32,870 nt of DNA from a virus. The notes beneath the pieces are model-generated. The model was not told where the DNA came from. It did not search any database and worked only from the letters and a program-made list of their open reading frames with translations. Positions 1 through 12,100 of the stretch are shown here, in pieces; the first letter of the stretch is position 1; every line of letters begins with the position of its first letter. The position numbers were made by a program, and so were the translations under genes. Location: positions 1-32,870 of the IMG/VR virus record IMGVR_UViG_3300047325_000063; one strand, given 5' to 3'.

Positions 1-82
1 CGGTATTCTGAAGGAGCGTCAGGCGGTAGTTCATAGCCAAAATCAGAACGTTATAATCGGACTGGGTGAGTGTATTGTCCAT
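1..82 (-). CDS. Unknown protein, N-terminal fragment cut by the window edge
   Basis: An ATG at 82-80 opens a frame that stays open for 27 codons to the left edge and begins MDNTLTQSDYNVLILAMNYR. A GGAG Shine-Dalgarno (complement of 88-91) sits 5 nt upstream, which makes the start convincing. It is the next gene downstream of the giant repeat protein, 80 bp after its stop. The fragment is too short to assign a family. Position after a fibre gene would fit a small tail, chaperone or lysis protein, but that is only inference from context. Confidence 0.7.
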   Translation of the reverse strand, partial: MDNTLTQSDYNVLILAMNYRLTLLQNT

Positions 83-162
83 TAGATCTCCAAAAGAAAG
101 TTTTGTCTTCTGGCCCTTCTATAGTACCAGAAAGGGGTCTTGTATATCACTTATCTTAGAGC
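83..162 (-). other. 80-bp intergenic spacer with a weak hairpin
   Basis: This spacer lies between the stop of the giant gene and the next start. TTCTGG (108-113) and CCAGAA (127-132) can pair as a 6-bp stem with a 13-nt loop, followed on the minus strand by a T-rich stretch. It could act as a weak terminator after the giant gene, but the stem is short and the T-run is interrupted. No convincing promoter is visible. Confidence 0.3.
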
Positions 163-3100
163 TTAGTAGTGTGAGCAGAGAATGATTCCGTTGTGGAAAT
201 TTGTACTGGTGGTGCTTGCCGAAGTCTTGTAGGACACGCTCAGGATACCCGAAGATATAGTTGAGTTGAATCCTGATGCAGTTCCGATGACGACGTTGCC
301 AACAGCAGAAATAATGCCGATGTCACTAAGATTATTGGTAACTCGTAGCATAGCGTAATTTGTGGCTGAGGTCCCACTGCCAATCGTACGAATCGTGATC
401 ATAATCTCCGCATCGAATGGTGTCGCCGAACCGCTTGCAGACGCATTCAGAGTAAACGTTGAGATTGTTGTATCGCTGGTGTTACCACCACTTCCAAACC
501 GGACGGTGAAGGTACTTGTGTTGGCGGCACTACTCGTACAAGTGCCTTGAAGCTTGATCGTGAACGTTGTTCCAGCAGCAAGCGAGGCCGATCCAATAGG
601 GTTGGTAAGTAAGATTGTATCCGTTGTGTTGATTGCGCCAGTATCTGCTATCAATGCTGATCCAGGCCCAATCGATCCACCGGTGCCGCCACTAGTGATG
701 CCTAGCGGCGTTCCCAATGTAACAGCTCCGGTTACGTTGAGAGTTCCAGTTGCTGAGAGATTTCCATTGACGCTTGCCGATGTTGCCCCATAGGTACTCG
801 AGCCGGCAATGTAGGATGATCCTGTTATCGATCCTGTTGCTGTAATCGTCCCGGTAACTGACAACGTGCCGTTTACAAAGGCGCTGGTTGCTCCGTAGGT
901 GCTTGACCCAGCAGCGAAAGAGTTTCCAGTAGCGTTTCCAGAGGTATCGAAAATAACCGTGGCAGCGTTACTCTGACCGTTTGTGTAGAAAGAGATCGCA
1001 CCAGTAGCGGTCCCGATAGTACCGATGTGCAGCCCCGTGCCGCTCTGTTTGATCTGTTGGGTCGTTCCCGCGTTGGAAAAATTGACATAATTACCGCTCG
1101 CGAACACGACGCCTGAATCGCCATAGGCGCTATTTCCACCTCCGGTGAAGAACCCGGCGGCGGTCATGTTCGCGCTGATCGTTACCGCATTGGCTAAAGT
1201 TACGCTTGGAGTCGTGCCCGTGCCGACGTTGATGTTCGACGATGAAGTCAGTCCCGTGAGAGGCGTCGTTACCAAAGCGGCGTTGGGGACGGTAGCATTG
1301 GTTAAACCAGCACCGGATCCATTGAACTGTCCTTGAATCGAAAAATTGCCAGAAACACTAAGAACAGCTTGTGCTGAATTCGACTGTCCTAGAGTGTAGA
1401 AGTCGATCGGACCCGAGTTTGACCCAACTGGCCCAATATGCAAACCCGTTCCGGTTTGATTGATCTGATAGACAGTACCTGAGGTGTTGAAATTGACAGC
1501 GTTTAACGTAGACGTGCCAGTATCGCTGATACCGATACCGCTGATCGTTCCATTGACAACCGCTGACGTAGAGCCATAGCTAGAGGATCCGATTTGGTAT
1601 CCCGAGCCATTGATTTTGCCCCACGACGTGCTGCTTCCAATGACTCCGGTACCAAAAGCAATATCGCTACTGTTTTCAAAGTCGATGAACTGCATCGCCG
1701 TGGAGTCTACGTTGTGGTATATGCGCCAAGCCGCTGTGGTCCACGATGTTCCACCGACTTGACGGTACATTGTCATGTTCAGAGAATCGTTGTTTGCCGA
1801 TCCTCCGTAGATATTGAAGCTTTGTCCTAGGTTGTTGTTCGCTGTCGCTCCCAATGATCCACAGTATAGTTGAGTCTGTAGTGCCCCATAGGTACTCGAC
1901 CCTGCAACGAACGAGTTGGTTGAGGTAATCGTTCCAGTTACCGATAGGTTGCCGTTGATAGATAGGCTACCTGGAATAGTGCCACCGCTTAGGGCAGAAG
2001 TAACAGTTCCAGCTCCCCAAGATCCGCTAGGGTATGACCCGCTGTATACGGGTATATTGCCATTGCTTGGATATTCTCCATAGGCCCAGTCGTAAAGTCC
2101 CTCCATCGACTGTATGAAGGGGATGGAGGGCACATACTGAATCGGAATTGCTCCGATGCCGGCGTACGCTATGACGCCGAGCAACTCATAGTTGGCAGAC
2201 TGGCTGGTAGCATTGTAGCCTGTTCCCGCTGCACCGGTAGCGGTGAAGGCGATAGCGAGTGGTATCGAGCCAGTTACACTCGTACCGGCGGTCCACGGAG
2301 CGAAGACGCCATAGTTAGCACCTGGATATCCTGGCAATGCTTCTACAAAGATAGAGGTGGTAGGCTGAATAACGCAAGTGTATGCTGGTCCTGTCGTTGT
2401 ACCGCTGCCTCTTACTAAGAGCAGACCAGAGCTTCCGAAAGTCAGAGTGCCAGAAGTAACACTGGGCGGAGATCCCAAGCACTGACCCATGACCGTATGG
2501 CGCTGTTGCGCAACGATGGCGTGATTAGCAAAGGGGAGATTGGTTCCCGCAGTGGCTAGAGCGGTATTGTATGTGCCACCCGAGGCGATGACCGTCGTCA
2601 CACTTGTGTCGTGTCGGCTATAAGCAACGGTTCCGCCGTTCATCAGGGAGCCGGCATCACTATTGGTTCCGCCGCTGAGATGCTTGACCTGAAGGCTTCC
2701 GGTAACAACGTGTCGACTCGAGACTTGGTTTGGATTTAGGTATAAGCCATCAGAACCGGTCGTTGAGGCCACAACGGTAGTGACCGGAAGAGCATGAGTT
2801 GCATATGGAAGTATCGTTCCGCTGGTCGGAAGGTTAGCATTGAACGTACCTCCGGATACGATAACCGCCTGAACACCAGGCGAATGCCTGCTGTGAAGTA
2901 GTGCAGATCCCGACATGACATTTGTAACGTCACCAGGAGTGCCACCAATAAGATGCTGCGCTTGAATGGCGCCTGTTACTACATGACGACTCGAGACTTG
3001 ATTTGCATTGAGGTATAGTCCATCAATGCCCGTACCTGAGGCGACTACAGTTGTGACCGGTAATGAGTGGCGAGTATGGAGAAGTAGAGCTCCACTCATA

Positions 3101-6100
3101 AATGCAGAGGTGTCTGTGTTCAGTCCCCCATTAAGGTGTTGGACATTTATAGTCCCGGTTACAACGTGACGTGAACTGACTTGGTTTGGATTGAGGTAGA
3201 GTCCATCTGATCCTGTCGCCGTAGCAATAACAGTGGTTACCTGTAAGGAGTGCCGCGTATGTAGAAGCAAAGCTCCGGACATGAAGGCACTTGTATCGGT
3301 GTTAAGTCCTCCATTAAGATGTTGAACGTTTATAGTTCCCGTGACAACATGTCGACTACTAACTTGGTTAGCGTTCAAATAAAGTCCATCGCTGCCAGTT
3401 GTGGAGGCAATCACCGTAGTAACTGGTGCAGCATGACGAGTCATGAGTATCTGCGCACCGCTCATAAATGCTGTGTTGTCCGTGTTCAAACCGCCGTTCA
3501 GGTGTTGAACATTGATAGCTCCGGTAACAACATGTCGAGAAGAAATTTGATTAGAGTTTAGATATAGGCCTTCACTTCCGGTTGATCCCCCGATAACAGT
3601 TGATGTTTGAACTGACATTGCTCCGTGTAACAGACCAGAGTTTGTTCCCTGTAGCCCAATGTTGGGCTTGTAACCGGATGCAACAGATCCTAATTCAAGC
3701 TGCATCTGTGAAAAGAAGAGATTGGCATTAAAATCAGAAGCTGCGCCAGAAGCAGCCATGATAAGCTTAACTGCGCTGCCAGATCCAACATTAAATGTGG
3801 TTGAGTATTTAACAAAATTGACGCCAGCAGGAACAGTTATTCTGGCAAGCTCAAATCCACTAGAAAGTTGAGCGATTAAGGCAATACTTGATCCAGTAGA
3901 TGAAGCAGTGGTCGTATTAGCAACACAGGAGAGTGTATAGTTATTGTATGGCCCTACTGTGATATATGGAGCATTGGATAGGGTATAGAAAATGGCCCCG
4001 CTTGTCCCACCGGTAGGAACATTTAGATAAACGCTCTGGAAACCATAGAAAGGGCTCCAGTAAAAGTGCGCAGGAGGGTTATTCCAGTAGGCATAAGGTC
4101 CGCCCCCAAAGATGTTATCTGAGTCTGGGATTAGGTTTAGCTGGGAGGCGGCCGTTGCTACAACTGTCGAGAAGTGATTAGCTAGCGGGAGAATAGTACC
4201 AGTTGTAGGCAAGTTTGCATTGAACGTACCGCCGGAGACAATAACTGCCTGTACACCAGGTGAATGTCTGCTGTGAAGCAGCGCAGATCCGGACATAACA
4301 GCTGAAGTGTCGGTGTTTAGCCCGCCGTTTAGGTGCTGGACGTTGATCGCTCCGGTGACCACATGTCTAGTAGAAACCTGGTTCGGATTTAGGTATAAGC
4401 CGTCGACACCAGTCGAAGATGCGATGACTGTCGTTACGGGAGCTGCGTGACTGGTCATCGGGAGGATCGTTCCGCCAGTTGGAAGACTGGCGTTGAACGT
4501 TCCACCGGATGCAATGACCGTCGTTACACTTGTGTCATGACGGGAGTACTTTAGGGTGCCCCCATTCATAACCGCCGTTGTGTCACCTACGGTACCGCCG
4601 ACAAGGTGCTGTGCCTGAATGGTTCCAGTAACAATGTGTCGGCTTGAAACCTGATTAGAGTTAAGGTATAGGCCATCCGATCCGGTAGTAGAAGCTATTG
4701 TTGTGGTTACCGGAGTAGCATGGCTGGTCATCGGGAGGATCGTTCCACCCGTCGGAAGGCTGGCATTGAAAGTTCCACCGGAGGCGATAACCGTCGTTAC
4801 ACCAGCGGCGTGCCGAGAATAGAGTAGTGTATTGGTTCCGCTTGCCATGAGAGGACTGGTGTCAGTTGGTGCAGCTCCTGACAGATGCCTGCCTGAAATC
4901 ACTCCAGGCTGAACGTAAGATCCATCTCCAGTTGCCGGCACTGAGGCAACTGTTGCTTTAACTGAAATATGCTGAGAGCTATACGGTTGCGGTGAAGAGG
5001 AGTAGTTGAAGAAATTTAGGAGTCCTGAGACGCCTGTGTAGCTGGTCGTTCCAGCAGGACTTGCGAGAACAACCGTTGTATCGGTAAAGAGCCCATAGTT
5101 AACCCCATCTACGATTGCCTCAACGGTATTAGAACCGATACCGACTCCGATGATAAGGTTGTAGCTATGATATCCAGTATCGTTTGTCTTTGTAGCTCCA
5201 GCGAAACCTGAAACCGTTCCGCTAGCTCCCGCCAGGAATGTCTGGATGCGGATATTGCCAGTTCCGTCGAGTGCAACACGGTATCCGTTGCTTAACGTAC
5301 CGATCATGACACCGGCAAGATCAGCAGTGGCACCCTTTGCTATCGACATCTGGGAGTTAAGAATAGACCCCGTCGTTAAGAAGGTTGTGGCGGCTTGAAT
5401 GCCGTTGGTTCCTGAAAGCGCGCCGCTCGCATTGAGAGTACCGCTTGGGAAGTTGGAGATCAAGAGCAGGCCACCGGAGCTAATAACGGCCTGAACACCG
5501 GCAGACATGCGGGCGTGATTCAGGCGTTGTGACCCATCCATAAGGTTGGTCGTGTCGCCTGCAGTTCCCCCGGTAAGATGCTGGGCTTGAATCGTGCCCG
5601 TAACTACGTGCCGACTCGAGACCTGGTTGGGATTGAGGTATAGCCCATCAGAGCCAGTTGTCGAAGCAACAACCGTCGTGACTTGCGTAGCGTGAGCAAC
5701 ATACGGCAGGATTGTCCCACCCGTAGGTAGACCCGCATTGAATGTACCGCCGGAAGCGATAACTGCTTGGACGCCAGGCGAATGTCTTGAGTGAAGTAAT
5801 GCAGATCCAGACATTACAGCAGAACTATCAGTATTCAATCCGCCATTGAGGTGTTGAACATTTATAGCACCGGTGACGACGTGACGGGTTGAGACCTGGC
5901 CAGGGTTCATGTACAGTCCATCAGAGCCAGTTGTCGAAGCAACAACTGTTGTGATCTGCGCCGCGTGGGCTACATACGGTAGAATTGTCCCGGTTGTTGG
6001 AAGATTGGCATTGAACGTACCACCGGAAACGATAACCGCTTGAACACCCGGTGAGTGACGAGAGTGGAGCAACGCCGAGCCGGACATAACAGCCGATGTG

Positions 6101-9100
6101 TCTGTATTGAGTCCGCCGTTCAAATGCTGGACGTTGATCGTTCCGGTCACGACGTGACGGCTCGATACTTGATTTGGATTCAGGTATAGTCCGTCGGACC
6201 CAGTCGCGGCAGCGATGACCGTAGTAACCTGCAGAGCATGGTTGGCAATCGGCAGGAGCGTAGCTGCAGTTGGCAGGCCGGCGTTAAACGTACCACCAGA
6301 TGCGATGACCGTGGTAACCCCGGCGGCATGCCTAGTGTAAAGTAGGGTATTGGAGCCACTTGCCATAAGTGGGTTTGTGTCGCTTGTGGCTCCTCCTGAT
6401 AGGTGCCTACCACTGATCACGCCGGGTTGAACGAACGACCCATCACCACCCGTCGTCGCGGCAACGGTGGATTTTATCGAAGCGTGCTGAGAGCTATAGG
6501 ACTCCGGTGAAGCGGTGTACTGGAAGAAGTTGAGAAGCCCGGAAACTCCCGTGTAGCTAGTAGTTCCACAGGGACTCAAGAGAGTTACAGTACTGTCGGT
6601 GAAGACACCATAATTGACACCATCGATGAGGGCCTCGACGGTGTTTGATCCGGCTCCAACCCCAACAATCAGGTTATAGCTGTGATAACCGGTATCGTTG
6701 GTCTTTGTCGCGCCGGCAAAGCCAGAGACCGTTCCGCTTGATCCGGCTACGAACGTCTGAAGTCGAACGTTACCAGTGCCATCTAGGGCAATGCGATACC
6801 CGCCGCTAGCTGTGCCGATCATGACACCAGCAAGATCTCCAGAAACGCCTTTGGCGATGGACATCTTGGAGTTAAGAAGAGCACCGGCGGTCAGGTATGT
6901 CGTTGCTGCTTGGATTCCGTTGGTACCCGATAGGGCTCCGCTGGCATTGAGAGTACCGTTGGGGAAGTTTGAGATTAGAAGCAGGCCACCCGAGCTGATA
7001 ACAGTTTGAACTCCAGCAGACATGCGTGCATGATTGAATCGCTGGGACCCGTCCATCAGATTGGTCGTGTCTCCGGCGGTGCCACCGCTGAGGTGCTGTC
7101 CCTGGAGGGAACCTGTGACAACGTGACGACTTGAAACCTGATTCGGGTTCAAGTACAAACCATCTGAGCCAGTTGTGGCAGCAATTACCGTGGTGACTTG
7201 TGCGGCATGGCTGGTGATCGGTAAGATGGTGCCTGATGTGGGCAGAGCGGCATTGAACGTACCGCTGGCGGTGATAACGGTCATGACCCCGGAGGCATGC
7301 CGCCCATAAGCAAGACCAGACCCAGACATCATTGTTGCTGTATCGCCCGGCGTTCCACCGGTCAAGTGCTGTGCTTGGATCGTTCCAGTTACGACATGAC
7401 GGCTAGCAACCTGCCCTGGCGCCAGGTATAGACCATCTGCGCCGGTAGCTGCACCAATGACTGTCGTAACCTGCCCTGCGTGGTTTGCCAGTGGAAGGAT
7501 TGTTCCAGTTGTCGGAAGGTTAGCGTTGAAGGTTCCACTGGAAACGATAACGGCTTGAACGCCTGGCGAGTGTCTCGAGTGAAGCAAGGCCGATCCACTC
7601 ATAACAGCAGACGTATCTGTGTTCAATCCACCGTTGAGGTGTTGAACGTTAATTGACCCGGTTACTACATGCCGAGTAGAAACCTGATTTGGATTGAGAT
7701 ATAGGCCATCTGTACCGGTAGTAGAAGCGATAACCGTCGTGACTGGAGTGGCGTGACGAGTCATCAGTAGCGTGTTTGTGCCACTGGACATCAGTGCCGT
7801 AGTGTCGGTTACTGCTCCGCCAGATAGGTGCCGTCCGCTAACGACACCTGGATTGAGGTATGAGCCATCCGTTCCAGAAACGCCAGCGACTGTTGCGATA
7901 ACGCCAGAGGCATGCCTGGTGTAGACGAGGCCGGCACCTGCCAGTAGAGGCGATACGTCGCCTGGCGTACCACCTGTAAGATGCTGGGCCTGGATGGCCC
8001 CCGTGACAACATGACGAGACGAAACCTGACTGGGGTTTAGGAATAGACCATCACTGCCTGTTGTCGATGCAATCACCGTGGTAACTGGTGCAGCATGTCG
8101 GCTCATGAGCAGCGCTGAACCAGACATTACGTTTGAGGTGTCGCCGGGGGTTCCGCCGACGATGTGCTGTGCTTGGATCGTGTTGTTTACGACATGCCGC
8201 GAGCTAACCTGACCAGAGGCTAGATACAGGCCTTCGGCTCCTGTTGTGGCAGAGATGACCGTAGTGATCTGAACCGGGTGGTTGACCAGCGGCAGGATCG
8301 TTCCGGTCGTCGGAAGACCAGCATTGAAGCTACCGCCCGAGGCAATGACCGTTTGAACACCCGGCGAGTGACGGCTGTGAAGCAGAGCCGATCCAGACAT
8401 GACCGCGGTCGTATCGCCAGGCGTACCACCGACGATGTGCTGGCCTTGGATTGCTCCTGTAACGACATGCCGGCTGCTTACTTGGTTGGCGCTCAAGTAG
8501 AGCCCGTCAACTCCCGTGGTCGCAGCGATCACGCTCGTGAGCGGTAGTGCGTGACGGGTATAAAGAACCGTGCCAGAACCCAACAAGGCTCCGGTGTCAG
8601 ACGTCTGTCCTCCCACGAGGTGACGGCCGGTGATAACCCCCGGTTGGACGAAGGATCCATCGGTGCCTGAGGCCGCCGCGATCGTCGCCGTCACTGAGGG
8701 GACATGACGGGTATAGAGCAGCGTGCCGCTGCCTAAGAGCGCCCCCGTGTCGCTTCCGGCGCCGCCGACCAGGTGACGACCTGATATGACCCCCGGCTGC
8801 ACGTAAGATCCCTCCGCACCGCTGGTTGGGCTGACGGTCGACCGGATCGAGAGGTGCTGGGCAGTATAGGGCTGTGGTGAGGAGGTGTACTGGAAGAAGT
8901 TTAAGAGACCCGAGACGCCGGTGTAACTCGTCGTCCCGGCGCTTGCACCCAGGGTCACGGTCGTATCGGTTAGGATACCGTAGTTGGTTCCGTCGATGAT
9001 CGCTTCGACTGTGTTCGACCCAGAACCCACAGCAACGATCAGGGTGTACCGGTGGTATCCCGTGTCGTTGGTCTTGGTTGCCCCTGCGAAGCCGGCAACC

Positions 9101-12100
9101 GAGGCGCTTGCGCCGGCGATCAATGTCTGAACCCGGACGTTGCCCGTGCCGTCGAGCGCGAGGCGATAGCCGGCTCCGGTGGCTCCGATCATGATGCCTG
9201 CGAGATCACCTGAGACGCCCTTGGCGATCGACATCTGGGAGTTAAGAATTGTTCCCAAAGAAGTCAGATAGGTAGTGACCGCCTGGACGCCGTCGGTGCC
9301 CGAGAGAGCGCCGCTGGCATTCAGGACGCCGTTGGGGAAGTTCGAGATCAGCAGGGCCCCACCAGAGCTGATGACCATCTGAACCCCGGATGACATGCGA
9401 ACGTGATTGAAGCGCTGGGCTCCATCCATCAGGTTCGATGTGTCTCCCGCGGTGCCACCGGCGAGATGCTGCCCTTGTAGGGAGCCCGTTACAACATGTC
9501 GGCTCGAGACCTGATTCGGGTTTAAGAAGAGACCATCTGCTCCTGTCGAGGTAGCGATGACCGTCGTGATCTGAGCGGGGTGATTGACATAGGGAAGAAT
9601 CGTGCCGGTACTCGGCAGCCCCGCGTTATAAGTACCCCCGGACGCAATAACTGTCTGGACAGCAGGAGAGTGACGGGAGTGCAGTAGCGCAGAGCCGGCC
9701 ATGACGGCCGTGCTATCACCTACAGTACCACCACTGAGGTGCTGTACCTGGAGCGAACCAGTAACAACGTGACGAGAAGAGACCTGATTCGGGTTCAAGT
9801 AGAGTCCATCAGATCCAGTGCTCGTTGCGATTACGGTCGTGACCGGCGTCGCGTGCCGACTCATCAAGAGGGCCGATCCGGACATGACGTTAGATACGTC
9901 ACCGGGAGTGCCGCCCAGAATGTGCTGTGCCTGGATGGCTCCAGTTATAACGTGACGCGAACTAACCTGGTTCGGATTCATGTACAGACCATCACTGCCG
10001 CTAGCGCTGGAGAGAGTGGTCTTTACTGAAAGGTCATGCGCCAAGTAGGCAAGAGTGTTTGTCGAAGGAGATGCCACCGGACCGAGGCGATACCCGGTCG
10101 CGACTGATCCCGCTTCGATCTGCGGACAGGCAAATATAGTTGAGCCACTTGTAAAAATGGCACCGTTGTTATTAAGAGCAACCTGTACGCTGTTGCTTAG
10201 AGGTGTAAAACTAAAGCTGTACCTATTCCAAGACCCACCAGTGCCACCCGCGCCCGAATTAACGGCTACGTATTGCTGTCCGAACCCATTGGTTCCATCT
10301 AGTACAAAAATTCCATTGGAGACCGAGCTGGCGTTAGACTTGATAAAGTAGGAAAAGGTATAGACGCTTCCGCTTACAACGGGACATTTTGTTCCGTAGT
10401 AGACCCAGGCTCCGCTTCCAAATGGGGTAATGTTAATTGCACCGTTTCCATCTGGCCCTGTGCCATTGGCGATAAAAATCATGCCGGTAACTGCTGGGTA
10501 GGGAATGTTCCAATACGTGTTACCAAATGACATTGCAGAATCAACCACGACGTTAGCTTGAAAGCCTGAAACGGCCGATGTAATTACCGTTGCATCGTGG
10601 TTGGCCTGCGGTAAGCGACTTGTGACACCACCCGGAGGACTGACATTGAGCTGCCCGCTGCCGCTGACGTTAGAAACGACCTGCAGTAACTGAGCCGAGT
10701 GGCGGGTGTGCAGTATGTTGCCACTCGACATGAAAGCGGCAGTATCGGTCGGAGCACCGCCGTTCAAGTGTTGAACGTTGATTGCTCCCGTGACTACGTG
10801 CCGGCTTGAGACCTGGTTGGGATTTAAGTAGAGTCCATCGGAACCCGTTGATGCGGCAATGACCGTAGTAACCTGTGAGGCATGGTTAGCAATCGGCAAG
10901 AGGGTGGCTGCCGTTGGTAGGCCAGCGTTAAATGTACCTCCTGACGCGATGACCGTGGTGACCCCAGAGGCATGTCTGCTATAGAGCAATGTGTTGGAGC
11001 CACTGGACATCAAGATGCCAGTATCATTTGTGGCGCCGCCTGTTAGATGACGCCCAGAAATAACACCAGGCTGAACATAAGATCCATCTGCTCCAGTTGT
11101 TGAAGCTACTGTTGCTTTAACAGAAGCATGTTGAGAGCTGTACGGTTCGGGAGAGGAAGAATACTGGAAGAAGTTTAATAGGCCGGAGACACCTGTGTAG
11201 CTTGTGGTTCCACAGGGGCTTCCTAGGGTAACTGTAGTATCCGTGAATACCCCGTAGTTAACTCCATCAATAATGGCTTCAACGGTATTTGAACCGGTGC
11301 CAACGCTAACAATTAGGTTATACCGATGGTATCCAGTATCATTGGCTTTTGTAGCTCCGGCGAAGCCCGCAACTGAAGCACTGGCTCCAGCTAAGAATGT
11401 CTGCAGTCGTACGTTTCCGGTACCATCAAGAGCGATGCGATACCCATTCCCTGTAGCACCGATCATAACCCCAGCGATGTCAGTCAATGCGCCCTTGGAG
11501 ATTGACATCTGGGAATTGAGAATAGCCCCCGTCGTTAAGTACGTGGTGGCTGCTTGAATACCGTTGGTACCAGCAAGAGCTCCACTTGCGTTGAGGGTAC
11601 CGTTAGGGAAGTTCGAGATCAGGAGCAAGCCGCCTGAGCTGATCACGGCTTGAACGCCAGCTGACATTCGAACGTGATTCAGACGCTGCGAACCATCCAT
11701 GAGGTTGGTTGTATCTCCAGCGGTACCGCCAGAGAGATGCTGGCCTTGGAGAGATCCCGTTACGACATGACGCGAGCTGACTTGGTTGGGATTTAAAAAC
11801 AGCCCATCAGAACCAGTCGCGGCTGCGATTACGGTTGTTACTTGATTCGCGTGACTTGTAATTGGAAGGATGCTACCTGAGGTAGGCAGGGCCGCATTGA
11901 AAGTTCCACCGGAGGCGATAACTGTTTGAACGCCAGGGGCATGACGAGAATATAGTAAAGCTGAACCTGCCATAACGGCAGTTGTATCGCCAACGGTTCC
12001 CCCCGTTAAGTGTTGTGCTTGAATCGCACCAGTGACAACGTGTCGAGACGAAACTTGTCCCGGGTTTAGATATAGGCCATCAGAACCAGTGCTTGTCGCT

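Noticed and set aside
163-2480. Self-cleaving peptidase S74 chaperone at the fibre C-terminus
   Set aside because: The end is a beta-rich domain without the expected conserved helical chaperone pattern.
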